Below, piece after piece: positions 35,542 through 44,736 of a stretch of DNA of 46,709 bases. The stretch is taken from the NCBI GenBank assembly GCA_026709325.1, contig JAPOTF010000125.1:1-46709 (forward strand), read 5' to 3'. The stretch is from Roseovarius sp. (lineage in GTDB: Bacteria > Pseudomonadota > Alphaproteobacteria > Rhodobacterales > Rhodobacteraceae). The first letter of the stretch is position 1. Every line of letters starts with the position of its first letter. The notes beneath the pieces were generated by a model, which saw only the letters and a program-made list of their open reading frames with translations, was not told where the DNA came from and did not search any database. A program made the position numbers and the translations under genes.

Positions 35542-36809
35542 CTGTCAAATCCCTCCACCTCGCCAAGCTTCCAGGCAAGCCAGACCGCCGCGGTCCATGA
35601 GAAGTTTCCGCCGCCGCAACCCTCCCCGCTCAAAGGGCTGAAATACTCTGTGAAACCGGCATTTCGAATAAGAGCCGCTGTATCCGAGCGCAAACGATTC
35701 GCCCACGCGACCTCGCCCACATCGGAAAGACCTCTGGCAATCATGAAATTTACATGCGCCCAAACTGGACCTCGCCAGTAGCGGCGATGGTCGAACAGCG
35801 GGCTGTGCGGATCAAAGCTTGGCACCATAAACTCAACCGAACGATCAAACTCTTCCAGTTGCCGAACGAGTTCGCCCGTTTTTTTGGTGACTCCGGCGTA
35901 GAGAGCGAGAAACCCTGCCGATGTCGCTTCCGCGGCATGTTTGCCCGTTCTGAGATCATATGCGCAATAGTTTTCCACTTCAGGATTCCAAAATCTGTCA
36001 AACCCGGATTCAAGTCTGGCAATGCGGTCCTCAACCCCGCAAACCGGCTCGTCCAAAAGCCGCCCCAGTGAGGCGAGATCGCGTTCGGATCTCAGCAGTA
36101 TCGCGGTTGTTCCAGGGTCGGCGACAAAAAACGGGCTTTCAGCGGAAATGATCTTTTGATTCCATTTGCGCTTGGCTCCAAAGCGCACCAAAGCCAGATA
36201 TCGATCATAATCCTCCTTGCCAGGCCGCATGTCGGCAACCACCATGTCGGTGTCCCTTCGGTTATAGTCTCCGACACCCGCGACATTGATTGCCGCGCCC
36301 GGAGCATCCCAGTCGGGAAGATTGTCGCGTCCCGATTCCCATGGATGCGTGATGGCGATTACGCCAAGTCCGTCCGGGTCGCGCGCTTCATGAAACCACC
36401 GATGCCATGCATCCAGTTTTCGAAGAAACGGTCGCGCCCGTTCCGGGTCCCTTCTTGCGAGATCCACTATGGCCGAGGCGGCAACCGGTGGCTGCGTGAT
36501 TCCGGAAGAAGACAATGGACCGTTATCCGCCTGCCAGACCGGCGGGCCGGGAAAGTAGCTCGGATTGTCTTCTCGAAAGACAATGTGCGGCAACATTCCA
36601 TCGGGCCACTGGGCCTCAAACAGCGTCGCCAGTTCGCGCCAGGCGCGATTCATGTCAAATTCGGCCAGACCGAGGGAGACGAATACGGAATCCCAGTTCC
36701 ACTGATATGGATACAGGCCGCTCGTGGGAATGGTATGCCCGCCACGGTCGTTGTCTCGCAGTATCTCGCGGGCCATATCGTCATGTGTTTGCAATACAAT
36801 GTCATCCAT
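35529..36809 (-). CDS. GH63-like glycosidase, glucosylglycerate/mannosylglycerate hydrolase type
   Basis: This 426-residue (alpha/alpha)6-barrel enzyme with no signal peptide is therefore cytosolic. Blocks are [13 protein letters not shown] at 31-43, [39 protein letters not shown] at 155-168 (Asp162 is the likely acid), [18 protein letters not shown] and [23 protein letters not shown] (Glu396 is the likely base). The order and spacing follow the small bacterial GH63 enzymes that hydrolyse glucosylglycerate or mannosylglycerate. Trehalose or another alpha-glucoside cannot be excluded. It sits between the permease and ATPase genes of an importer, so it should cleave the imported solute. Confidence 0.82.
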   Translation of the reverse strand: MDDIVLQTHDDMAREILRDNDRGGHTIPTSGLYPYQWNWDSVFVSLGLAEFDMNRAWRELATLFEAQWPDGMLPHIVFREDNPSYFPGPPVWQADNGPLSSSGITQPPVAASAIVDLARRDPERARPFLRKLDAWHRWFHEARDPDGLGVIAITHPWESGRDNLPDWDAPGAAINVAGVGDYNRRDTDMVVADMRPGKEDYDRYLALVRFGAKRKWNQKIISAESPFFVADPGTTAILLRSERDLASLGRLLDEPVCGVEDRIARLESGFDRFWNPEVENYCAYDLRTGKHAAEATSAGFLALYAGVTKKTGELVRQLEEFDRSVEFMVPSFDPHSPLFDHRRYWRGPVWAHVNFMIARGLSDVGEVAWANRLRSDTAALIRNAGFTEYFSPLSGEGCGGGNFSWTAAVWLAWKLGEVEGFDRWAK

Positions 36810-36812
36810 GGG

Positions 36813-38039
36813 TCAGCCTTTCACGCCGCCGGCTGCAAGGCCCTGGACAAGAAAGCGCTCGAACCAGAGAAATATTACCAGAACCGGAATTGTAACAATC
36901 ACCGCTCCGGCCATCAGATGCTGACGCGGCACTTCCGAAGAGTTGAGAGAAACAACCGCTCGGGAAAGCGTGAATATCTCCGGACTGTCGATAAACATGA
37001 ACGCAAAGAGAAACTCATTCCACGCGATCATGAACACGTAAAGCGCGACGGAGGCGATTGCGGGCAGAGAAAGCGGCAATGTGATGCGCCAGATCACCAT
37101 CAGACGCGAGCAACCATCGACCAGCCCGGCCTCTTCAAGCTCGCTCGGCAAACCCCGAAAATACCCTTGCAGCATGTAGAGAGATACCGGGATTGTCGTC
37201 GCGGGATAGACTATCAGCAGCCCAAGCAGGCTGTCTCGGAGACCAAGTTGGGAAAAAACCGCGTAAAGGGGAATTACCAGAACGATGGCGGGAACCATGT
37301 AGATCAGCAGTATTGAACGGGAAAAGGTTACCCGGCCGGGAAAACGCAATCTGCTGATCGCGTAGGCACCGGGGATCGACGCGGCAAGGGTGATGAAAAC
37401 CGTGGATACCGACACAAGCGTTGACACGAGAATAAACCGGCCAAAATCAAATGTGGTAAACAGCTCGATGTAGCTGGAAAAAAGCGCGGCGAAGCCCTGT
37501 GTCAGATTTATCGAATAATCAAGGGGATCCGTCAGCAGTTCGGCCTGTTTCTTGAAGCTGGTCATCAGCATGGCGTAAAACGGAAGAAGCACGATGCTTC
37601 CGAAGAAGACAAACCCGAGGCCTTTAAGCGTGCGCCCGACAACCTCCTCGATGCGATAGCGATTCAGGCTGCGCCAATCCTTTCCGTGAAACGAAATCGC
37701 AATGACTCCAATCGTCAGGGCGGCAAGAGTTGAAACAGTTGCACCTGAGGTTATCGGCGCATCAATCAGCGACAATCCAAGCGGCGCAAACCCCGTCAGC
37801 GCAAATAGAACAGCGGTAAATATAACCATTGCCGCAATAAACGATGATCGACCTCCAAAGCCGAAATCGCGAGCCAGCTGGTGTCCAACAGCAGCCGGAA
37901 TGCCGGCAATCATGGCGGCAGATGAGGTCATGTCCGTATTGACGCCAAAGACCAGAGTGGCGGATATTCCTGCAACCGTGGCGGTGACAAATCCCCAGAT
38001 TGCGCCGAGAACGGTTGCAAGCGCGAGACCCCGGGCCAT
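36813..38039 (-). CDS. ABC sugar importer permease (MalG type) with extra N-terminal membrane domain
   Basis: The C-terminal 280 residues are a standard MalG-like permease (from LPFYAMLMTSFKKQAELL on), with the EAA loop LEEAGLVDGCSRLMVIWRITLPLSLP and a glycine-rich end (AAGGVKG). The first 130 residues are extra: about four hydrophobic segments (such as LATVLGAIWGFVTATVAGI and AAMVIFTAVLFALTGFAPLG) that ordinary MalG lacks. I start at ATG 38039, which overlaps the upstream permease stop as TGATG. The extension might be regulatory or structural, with function unknown. It is part of the regulator-permease-permease-glycosidase-ATPase operon. Confidence 0.88.
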   Translation of the reverse strand: MARGLALATVLGAIWGFVTATVAGISATLVFGVNTDMTSSAAMIAGIPAAVGHQLARDFGFGGRSSFIAAMVIFTAVLFALTGFAPLGLSLIDAPITSGATVSTLAALTIGVIAISFHGKDWRSLNRYRIEEVVGRTLKGLGFVFFGSIVLLPFYAMLMTSFKKQAELLTDPLDYSINLTQGFAALFSSYIELFTTFDFGRFILVSTLVSVSTVFITLAASIPGAYAISRLRFPGRVTFSRSILLIYMVPAIVLVIPLYAVFSQLGLRDSLLGLLIVYPATTIPVSLYMLQGYFRGLPSELEEAGLVDGCSRLMVIWRITLPLSLPAIASVALYVFMIAWNEFLFAFMFIDSPEIFTLSRAVVSLNSSEVPRQHLMAGAVIVTIPVLVIFLWFERFLVQGLAAGGVKG

Positions 38040-39304
38040 CACATGCCCTCCTCTTTGGGAGCCAACCAAAAGTAGCAGAAGACAAATATCGAAAGCATGA
38101 AGAATATAAGCACCGCCACCGCGGCGCCCGCTCCAAGATTTGAAAGCGCAAACGCCTGCTCGTAAACATTGACGGTCAGTGTGCGGGTTCCGCTGGCACC
38201 GCCCGTGAGAAGAAAAATGTCGTCAAACTTGTTGAATGTCCATATGAAGCGCAGAAGAAACAGCGTGGACAATATTCCGACCAGCTGCGGAAGGGAGATG
38301 TACCAAAATCTTTGAAATGGCGTTGCACCGTCCATTTCCGCGGCCTCGTCAAGGTCCGCGCTCAATGACTGCATCCGGGCGAGAATAAAGAGAAATGCAA
38401 GCGGAAAGTAGCGCCACGCCTCAAAGGCGATTACCGTCCAGAGGGCGACACCGCGCTTGCCGAGAAAGTTGATTGGTCCGCTTGTCACGCCGGTCTGCTG
38501 CAAAATGGCGTTCATTGTGCCGGAAAATGGATCAAGCAGGAATATCCAGGTAAATGCCACCGCAATGACCGGAGACACGTATGGGAATAGAAAAAGTCCC
38601 CGCAGAAAAGCCCGTCCCGGAAAGGCCGTCATGAGAAGCTGAGCCGCAAACAGGCCCAGGAGCAGTGCGCCCCCCGTCCCGAAAACCGTGTAGACCATGC
38701 TGACCCACAGCACCTCCCAGAACTCGGAGGCATCAAATATTTTCCTGAAGTTTTCGAAAGTGAACTCCAGACTTGTCAGGGCATTGGGGGCATGTCCCGT
38801 GATCAGCGGTTTCGTGTCTTTCGGCGGATCGGCTCCCGATTCAAAATAAGATGGGGTTGCGGAAAGCGTAACCTTTATGCTCTGCCGCTTTTTTGGCTCC
38901 AGGGTTCCAAGATAACATTTTATCGTTTCGGCTTCCGTCATGCACAGAGGGTCGATTTTAACGACATTGAGACCTTTGGGAATTTTGTCGGTCAGCGCGA
39001 CGTCAAAGACGGGATCTTTTGGCGAGCTCGATCTTACGCGGTATTCAATCTGGTATGCGTCTCCCGCTTTTGCGACATCTCCGCTTGCCCGTTCCCGAAC
39101 CAGTGGCTTGGCCGCCCGGAGGTCCGCAAGCTCGACTGGCTTGACGCTGATCCAGAAATTGGCAAGCACCGGTATGAGAACGACAAACAAAACGGCGGCA
39201 ACGGTGGGGAACAGCATTGAATATGCGAGACGCATCTCACGCCGTGCAATTGGACCTATCCTTTTGGAAGCGTCAATCAATTCCGCATCCCTCTCTCCGG
39301 TCAT
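38039..39304 (-). CDS. ABC sugar importer permease (MalF type) with DUF11-like periplasmic insert
   Basis: This 421-residue permease has a first span at about residues 27-50. The rest from about 185 (ENFRKIFDASEFWEVLWVSM) is a normal MalF-like domain, with the EAA loop LDEAAEMDGATPFQRFWYISLPQL. Between them lie about 130 extracytoplasmic residues. The central part (YQIEYRVRSSSPKDPVFDVALTDKIPKGL..., ending CYLGTLEPKKRQSIKVTLSA) has the DUF11/Ig-like pattern: D-x-IPxGL, a Cys pair and G-x-L-x-P-x-x. The long MalF P2 loop of E. coli contacts its binding protein, so a docking role is a reasonable guess. ATGA overlap with the regulator gene. Confidence 0.88.
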   Translation of the reverse strand: MTGERDAELIDASKRIGPIARREMRLAYSMLFPTVAAVLFVVLIPVLANFWISVKPVELADLRAAKPLVRERASGDVAKAGDAYQIEYRVRSSSPKDPVFDVALTDKIPKGLNVVKIDPLCMTEAETIKCYLGTLEPKKRQSIKVTLSATPSYFESGADPPKDTKPLITGHAPNALTSLEFTFENFRKIFDASEFWEVLWVSMVYTVFGTGGALLLGLFAAQLLMTAFPGRAFLRGLFLFPYVSPVIAVAFTWIFLLDPFSGTMNAILQQTGVTSGPINFLGKRGVALWTVIAFEAWRYFPLAFLFILARMQSLSADLDEAAEMDGATPFQRFWYISLPQLVGILSTLFLLRFIWTFNKFDDIFLLTGGASGTRTLTVNVYEQAFALSNLGAGAAVAVLIFFMLSIFVFCYFWLAPKEEGM

Positions 39305-40368
39305 TTCGCCATCGTCCTTGGCGGTCCGGACGACTCCCGCACCACCAGCTTTATCGGCAGATTCACCGTGCGTACCGGAGAGTTTCCCATCGATTTTCGC
39401 TCAAGAAGCACCGAGGCAAGTTGCCGCCCGATTCCAACAGGATCGACGGCGACCGTGGTCAGCGGGGGCGACAACAGACGCGCATCTTCAATGTCGTCAA
39501 ATCCGGTTACGGATACATCACCGCCAACGTTCAGCCCGAGTCGTGAAAGTCCGAGCATTGCGCCAGCGGCCACGACATCGCAATTGCAGACTATTCCGGT
39601 GATGTCCGGATGCCCAGTCAGAAGATCAACGGTGGCCTCCATTGCGGCGGACTTGGTTTCAGCGCAGGAGCGGACAATTTCGGGTTTTACGCCAACTCTG
39701 AACATCGCGCTTGCGAACCCCCCAATTCTCTGAACGATGGTCTCCGAATTGTGATCCCCACCCAGAAATGCAAGACGCCTGTGCCCCATATCAAGCAGAT
39801 GGCGCGTGGCGAGCAACGCTCCATAAGTGGAGTCTATTCCAACATGATCAAATGGATGGTTGGGAATCGGACGTAAAAGCGACACGGTGGTCGAGCTTCT
39901 GGCAAGAACAAGATCAATTGTCTCTCTGTCGGTTCCCATGGACGGAACCCACAGCAGGCCGGCTGGAGATCCCGCCAGCATTGTTTGCAGATAACGCCTC
40001 TGGCGCACCGGATCATCAAGAGCGTCAAGCACGTAAACAAGGTATCCCTGTTCCTCAAGATATGAGTTCACTCCGACAACGACTTCCGCATTGAAGGGGT
40101 TTCGGATGTTGTGAATCAGAAGACCTACCTCCTGACTTTTGCCGGATCGCATTGCGGCGGCGCGACGGTCCTGCACATAGCCGAATTCATTTGCCACCTT
40201 AACCACCTTGCGTCTCGTGTCGTCGGATATCCGCCCCTTGCCGCGCAGCACCTGACTGACCGTGGAAATTGAAACGCCCGCCTTTTGGGCAACGGTGTGA
40301 ATCGTTGGCCGCACGGGCCTGTTTTGACCCGATTGCTTCTCGACTCTTCCATCGGTTGCCAATGACAT
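39301..40368 (-). CDS. LacI-family transcriptional regulator of the sugar-uptake operon
   Basis: This 355-residue regulator has an N-terminal helix-turn-helix (TIHTVAQKAGVSISTVSQVL then RGKGRISDDTRRKVVKVANE, residues about 22-62) and a periplasmic-binding-protein-like sensor domain (SQEVGLLIHNIRNPFNAEVV, LLATRHLLDMGHRRLAFLGG, ITGIVCNCDVVAAGAMLGLS and VTGFDDIEDARLLSPPLTTV). I chose ATG 40368 with GGAGAAG in front; the longer frame to 40464 has an unlikely N-terminus. It heads the operon and overlaps the first permease by four bases. Palindromes in front of it and of the divergent binding-protein gene are probable operators. Confidence 0.93.
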   Translation of the reverse strand: MSLATDGRVEKQSGQNRPVRPTIHTVAQKAGVSISTVSQVLRGKGRISDDTRRKVVKVANEFGYVQDRRAAAMRSGKSQEVGLLIHNIRNPFNAEVVVGVNSYLEEQGYLVYVLDALDDPVRQRRYLQTMLAGSPAGLLWVPSMGTDRETIDLVLARSSTTVSLLRPIPNHPFDHVGIDSTYGALLATRHLLDMGHRRLAFLGGDHNSETIVQRIGGFASAMFRVGVKPEIVRSCAETKSAAMEATVDLLTGHPDITGIVCNCDVVAAGAMLGLSRLGLNVGGDVSVTGFDDIEDARLLSPPLTTVAVDPVGIGRQLASVLLERKSMGNSPVRTVNLPIKLVVRESSGPPRTMAK

Positions 40369-40388
40369 GTCTTCTCCAAGCATAATTT

Positions 40389-40431
40389 GATATAACGATA
40401 TTTCAAATATGTTTGTCAATATTATCGTTTT
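40389..40431. promoter_or_regulatory. Candidate operators of the LacI-family regulator (proximal pair)
   Basis: GATATAACGATATTTC (40389-40404) and TTATCGTTTT (40422-40431) are imperfect inverted repeats with the CG centre usual for LacI-family sites, 30 bases centre to centre. They share AACGATA, on opposite strands, with each other. The first lies about 20 bases upstream of the regulator ATG, so it would mediate autoregulation. Confidence 0.45.
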
Positions 40432-40684
40432 GACAATATGTGCAAATAATTTCAGCAAAACCATTCACAAGCAATTTTCGTTAATTTTTTATCATGTTAT
40501 TCAGTTGCCCAAAAGAATATTTCGAAAAATTTCCTGGGCTTTCCATCTGGTTTTAAAAGGAATTTTTAGAATCATGCAGTAAAAAAAATCGTTTAATATC
40601 AGTTTTTTCATGGAGAAGGGGATAGTTTGCGAAAAGCGGAAACTGGCGGAAATGAATGACCACCCATATAATGGTGGTTGACAT

Positions 40685-40700
40685 GATATAACGTTTTATC
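40685..40700. promoter_or_regulatory. Candidate operator before the binding-protein gene
   Basis: GATATAACGTTTTATC is a 16-base near-perfect palindrome (one mismatched pair) centred on CG and shares GATATAACG with the site at 40389. It is about 90 bases upstream of the binding-protein ATG, in the promoter zone. Confidence 0.5.
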
Positions 40701-40791
40701 AGATAATATCCAAATCCAAGGCTCTTGCCTAATAAGAGGCCTGAGCCACGTCAGACAGTAGAACATTCAATCTGTTCAAAGGGAGAGGAAA

Positions 40792-42117
40792 ATGTCCAAA
40801 CTACCTGCAATAACAGCCTGTGCGGCGATTCTCGCCGCGCATATGGCCCAAGCCGAAACAATCACATTCTGGACACCCGAGGAACAGCCCGAGCGGGTTG
40901 CAATTCAGGAGGAGATGGCTGCGGCCTTTACAGCCAAAACCGGGCATGAGGTTCAGGTCGTTCCCGTCACGGAAAAGGATCTGGGCACGCGCATGACAGC
41001 CGCTTTCGCCGCTGGCGACATGCCTGACGTTGTCTATCACTCAATCCAGTATCTGCAGCCATGGGCGGAAGCCGGAATACTTGATTCAGGTGCCGCAACC
41101 GAAGTGCTTGAAGTGCTTGGAACGGACACGTTCGCCGCCCGGCCACTTGAGATCGCATCAGTCGGTGACGGTGAATACGCTTCCGTTCCGGTGGATGGCT
41201 GGACGCAGATGGTGGTCTACCGCAAGGATCTGTTTGAAGAGCACGGGCTTGCCGCTCCAGATTCCTACGCGAACATAGCGGCCGCAATCGACAAGCTACA
41301 TGATGGAGAAAACATGTTCGGCTTCGTCGCCGCGACCAAAATTGACGAGAACTTCATGATGCAGGTTCTTGAACACGTGCTTCTTGCCAACGGCTACTCG
41401 CCCGTGGGTGACGACAGCGACGGCAAACTGGCTGAAGCGCTTGAAATCTACAAGAAAATGGCCGCGGCTTCTCCCGAAGGCGAGCTATACTGGAAACAGT
41501 CTCGCGAGCTTTACTTTGCCGGCAAGGCCGCAATGATAATCTGGTCGCCGTTCATAATGGATGAACTGGCCGGATTGCGCGATGACACTCCACCAACCAT
41601 AAATGACGATCCTACCAGTCGCGAACTCGCTTCCAGAACCGGATTCGTCACGCGCATATCTGGACCGTCAAATCCGGATGGCGCGGGATGGGCAGACATT
41701 CGGTACATGGGCATAAGCTCAGATGCCGACACCGACACCGCGATCAAATTTGTCAATTTTGTCATGGATGAGGGATACGGCCACATCCTGCGCATAGCGC
41801 CCGAGGGCAAATTCCCTGTTCGTCGCGGCAATTCCGAAAACCCGGACGCGTATGTGAACGTATGGGCGTCGCTGCCGGTTGGCGTCAACCGCAAGGCCCC
41901 CCTGGCCGACATTTATCCTCAAGAGGTGATCGACAATATCGTTGCGGGATTGTCGACTGGCGACCGCTGGGGTCTCAGGGAAGGTGAACTGGCCCGCGCG
42001 TCGAAAATCGTGAATTCCCTTTTGTTTAACAGAGTTGTTCGCGAGTACATTGACGGGGACATTTCGATCGAGGAAGCCATGGCGAAAATCCGTGATGAGG
42101 TATCCAGGATCGATTGA
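40792..42117 (+). CDS. ABC sugar importer periplasmic solute-binding protein (family 1)
   Basis: This 441-residue extracellular solute-binding protein has a Sec signal (ACAAILAAHMAQA, cleavage near residue 22). The mature part starts ETITFWTPEEQPERVAIQEEM and has the family blocks AAFAAGDMPDVVYHS, LEIASVGDGEYASVPVDGWTQMVVYRKDLF, SRELYFAGKAAMIIWSPFI, GADIRYMGISSDADTDTAIK-like GWADIRYMGISSDADTDTAI and GKFPVRRG. GGGAGAGG precedes the ATG. It is divergent from the regulator-permease operon that it serves, an uncommon placement compared with the usual first place in the operon. The ligand is perhaps a glycosylglycerate or other alpha-glycoside, judged from the glycosidase. Confidence 0.9.
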   Translation: MSKLPAITACAAILAAHMAQAETITFWTPEEQPERVAIQEEMAAAFTAKTGHEVQVVPVTEKDLGTRMTAAFAAGDMPDVVYHSIQYLQPWAEAGILDSGAATEVLEVLGTDTFAARPLEIASVGDGEYASVPVDGWTQMVVYRKDLFEEHGLAAPDSYANIAAAIDKLHDGENMFGFVAATKIDENFMMQVLEHVLLANGYSPVGDDSDGKLAEALEIYKKMAAASPEGELYWKQSRELYFAGKAAMIIWSPFIMDELAGLRDDTPPTINDDPTSRELASRTGFVTRISGPSNPDGAGWADIRYMGISSDADTDTAIKFVNFVMDEGYGHILRIAPEGKFPVRRGNSENPDAYVNVWASLPVGVNRKAPLADIYPQEVIDNIVAGLSTGDRWGLREGELARASKIVNSLLFNRVVREYIDGDISIEEAMAKIRDEVSRID

Positions 42118-42159
42118 TTCAGATCGATTTTTGAAACAGCGGCAAAAACGCATCTTCTG

Positions 42160-42200
42160 CCGATGGCAGTATGTCATAGTACCACTGCCATCGGTTATTT
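42160..42200 (+). terminator. Probable terminator after the binding-protein gene
   Basis: A perfect 11-base stem CCGATGGCAGT/ACTGCCATCGG with a 13-base loop, followed by TTATTT, lies 43 bases after the stop codon. The T-run is short and the loop is large, but the stem is strong. Confidence 0.65.
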
Positions 42201-42448
42201 GCGCAATTCCGGCCTCTTGCACGCTTGGGCGTTTTACTGAAATCGTTCCGCAATTGCCCGAAAGCCTTAATGATGCCGCGAATCCGGCCTTGGCTTGAGC
42301 AGTTGACCGGTTTAACAATTAATGGCGACTTGCGCGGAACCGAATTCCGGAATTCGAAACAATGCAACACCTGAGGCCCCATACATACGCACAGTTGAAT
42401 CTAATCCTGGTCCAGTTGCACTCAAGTGACCGGTAAAAGGCGATTTTG

Positions 42449-42498
42449 CGCGAATGATTCCGAATCGGAAAACAGTCGTATTAAAAACGTCATTCGCG
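42449..42498. repeat. Inverted repeat in the 3' region of nadK
   Basis: A nine-base inverted repeat CGCGAATGA/TCATTCGCG encloses a second small palindrome TTCCGAATCGGAA. It lies directly downstream of the minus-strand nadK stop and may end or protect its transcript. The rest of 42201-42508 shows nothing recognisable. Confidence 0.4.
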
Positions 42499-42508
42499 AT
42501 TGGAAAGC

Positions 42509-43276
42509 CTAGACAAACTGCTCCCGGATTAGTCGCTCTTGAAGCCCGTGTCCGGGGTCAAACAATATGCGATGCGATATTCGAGACTCTGATCTTATTT
42601 CAACCCATTTCACGTTTTCAACCCATCTGCTGTCCGCGTCTGCCATTACCGGACGCTTTTGAGGGTGAACCACGTCAATTCTGACCACTGCCGATTTTGG
42701 AAGCAGCGCACCTCGCCACCGCCTGGGCCTGTAGGCCGCAACGGGAGTGAGCGCAAGCACATCGGAGTCGATCGGCAGTATTGGTCCGTGGGCGGAATAA
42801 TTGTAGGCCGTCGATCCCGCCGGCGTGGATACGATCACGCCGTCGCAAACAAGTTCCTCCATTCTAACCTTGCCATCCACCGAGATTTTCAGTTTGGCGG
42901 CCTGCGGACCCGCACGCAGCAGAGACACCTCGTTTATCGCCAGCGACCGATGGTGATTGCCGGACATGGTGTTCGCCCGCATCGACAGCGGGTTGATTAC
43001 CTCCTCTTCGGCAAGTTCAAGACGCTCAAGCAAATTGATTTCACTGTAGCTGTTCATGAGAAAACCAAACGTGCCGCGATTCATTCCATAGACCGGAACA
43101 TCAAGTTCCCGGGTCATGTGAAGCGTGCCGAGCATGAAACCATCGCCGCCCAGCGCCACAATCATATCAGCCTCTTCCTCCGCGACATTCCCGTATCTGC
43201 ATGTCAAATCGCTTTTTGCGGCCTGCGCGTCGGGCGAGTCGCTTGCAAGAACCGCAATTTTTCCCACTTTTAACAT
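42509..43276 (-). CDS. nadK: NAD kinase
   Basis: NadK phosphorylates NAD to NADP. The 255-residue cytosolic protein has the family's GGDG motif at 43-46 ([15 protein letters not shown]), [12 protein letters not shown] with the conserved Asn, the ALNEVSLLR-like [10 protein letters not shown], and the C-terminal [25 protein letters not shown] (second NAD contact). The frame is open upstream to 43333, but ATG 43276 gives the normal family start ([12 protein letters not shown]). It is divergent from glyA with about 170 bases between the starts. Confidence 0.93.
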   Translation of the reverse strand: MLKVGKIAVLASDSPDAQAAKSDLTCRYGNVAEEEADMIVALGGDGFMLGTLHMTRELDVPVYGMNRGTFGFLMNSYSEINLLERLELAEEEVINPLSMRANTMSGNHHRSLAINEVSLLRAGPQAAKLKISVDGKVRMEELVCDGVIVSTPAGSTAYNYSAHGPILPIDSDVLALTPVAAYRPRRWRGALLPKSAVVRIDVVHPQKRPVMADADSRWVENVKWVEIRSESRISHRILFDPGHGLQERLIREQFV

Positions 43277-43444
43277 TTGGCCATATCCCTGACATCCGCC
43301 AAGATAAAACTGCAAACCGCCAATGGCCCGCATTTTATCGATTTTCCGGCTCTATTTGCATGCGCGTCATTGTTTATGTCTTTTATGATAAAACTGTTTC
43401 TTATAGATAGCACACAAATTCCACCCCCTAATGGAGCATTGCAG

Positions 43445-44728
43445 ATGTCCGTCTCAAGTTTTTTTACACACAGCCTGTCCGCCCGCGATCCAGATGTCAA
43501 CAAAGCCGTTTCCATGGAGTTGGACAGGCAGCGCGGCGAGATAGAACTGATAGCTTCGGAAAACATCGTTTCCGCCGCGGTTATGGAAGCGCAGGGATCG
43601 GCACTTACCAACAAATATGCCGAAGGCTACGCCGGAAGCCGCTACTATGGCGGGTGTCAGCACGTTGATGTGGCGGAGAGGCTTGCAATGGAGCGCGCCA
43701 CGGATCTGTTCAACTGCAAACATGCCAATGTTCAGCCCCATTCAGGCTCCCAGGCCAATCAGGGAGTAATGCAGGCTCTGGCAAAACCCGGAGACACCAT
43801 ACTTGGAATGAATCTGGCTTCCGGCGGGCACCTGACTCATGGAGCGGCTCCAAACCAGTCGGGAAAATGGTTCAATTCCGTGCAATACGGTGTGCGCATG
43901 CAAGACAACCTGGTTGATTACGATCAGGTTGAGAAACTCGCGCTCGAACACAGGCCTCGCATTCTCATTGCCGGCGGTTCGGCGATTCCAAGGGTGATCG
44001 ATTTCGCTCGCATGCGGGAGATAGCCGACAAGAGCGGCGCATATCTCCTAGTTGACATGGCCCATTTTGCCGGACTTGTTGCGGCCGGGGAGCATCCATC
44101 ACCTTTTCCGCACGCCCATGTTGCAACAACCACAACACACAAGACGCTCCGAGGACCGCGTGGCGGCATGATTCTCACCAATGACGATAAAATCGCCAAA
44201 AAGGTAAATGCCGCCATCTTCCCGGGCCTTCAGGGAGGTCCGCTGATGCATGTGATAGCCGCAAAGGCGGTCGCTTTTGGAGAGGCGCTTCAGCCCGAGT
44301 TCAAGGACTACATCAGAAGAGTCCGCGTCAATGCCGATGCATTGGCCGATCAGTTGATCGCCGGCGGTCTCGACATAGTTACAGGCGGAACCGACACGCA
44401 TCTGATGCTTGTGGATCTTCGACCCAAAAGGGTGACCGGCAACATTGCAGACGCCGCACTGGGGCGGGCCAACATCACCGTCAACAAAAACGGCATCCCG
44501 TTTGATCCCGAAAAGCCAACCGTTACTTCCGGAATACGTCTTGGGACTCCGGCGGGAACGACTCGCGGCTTCGGGGAGGCGGAATTCAGGAAAATCGCCG
44601 ACTGGATTGTCGAGGTGGTCGACGGCCTTTCGGAAAACGGATCCGAAAAAAACGGAGACGTTGAGCGGAAAGTAAAAAGTGAAGTGTTGGATCTCTGCTC
44701 AAAATTCCCAATTTATCCAAATATCTGA
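43445..44728 (+). CDS. glyA: Serine hydroxymethyltransferase
   Basis: GlyA interconverts serine and glycine with tetrahydrofolate, the main source of one-carbon units. It is PLP-dependent and cytosolic. The 427-residue protein has [57 protein letters not shown] and [11 protein letters not shown]. The PLP-lysine block [19 protein letters not shown] holds the Lys near residue 230. Then come [32 protein letters not shown] and [20 protein letters not shown] 43445 follows GGAG; the frame is open to 43277 without support. It is followed closely by an alpha/beta-hydrolase gene. Confidence 0.96.
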   Translation: MSVSSFFTHSLSARDPDVNKAVSMELDRQRGEIELIASENIVSAAVMEAQGSALTNKYAEGYAGSRYYGGCQHVDVAERLAMERATDLFNCKHANVQPHSGSQANQGVMQALAKPGDTILGMNLASGGHLTHGAAPNQSGKWFNSVQYGVRMQDNLVDYDQVEKLALEHRPRILIAGGSAIPRVIDFARMREIADKSGAYLLVDMAHFAGLVAAGEHPSPFPHAHVATTTTHKTLRGPRGGMILTNDDKIAKKVNAAIFPGLQGGPLMHVIAAKAVAFGEALQPEFKDYIRRVRVNADALADQLIAGGLDIVTGGTDTHLMLVDLRPKRVTGNIADAALGRANITVNKNGIPFDPEKPTVTSGIRLGTPAGTTRGFGEAEFRKIADWIVEVVDGLSENGSEKNGDVERKVKSEVLDLCSKFPIYPNI

Positions 44729-44736
44729 ATCCGGAA

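Noticed and set aside
36156-37316. 386-codon plus-strand open frame
   Set aside because: It is antisense to the GH63-like and permease genes, rich in Arg, His and Gln, and has no family. It is a shadow of real coding sequence.
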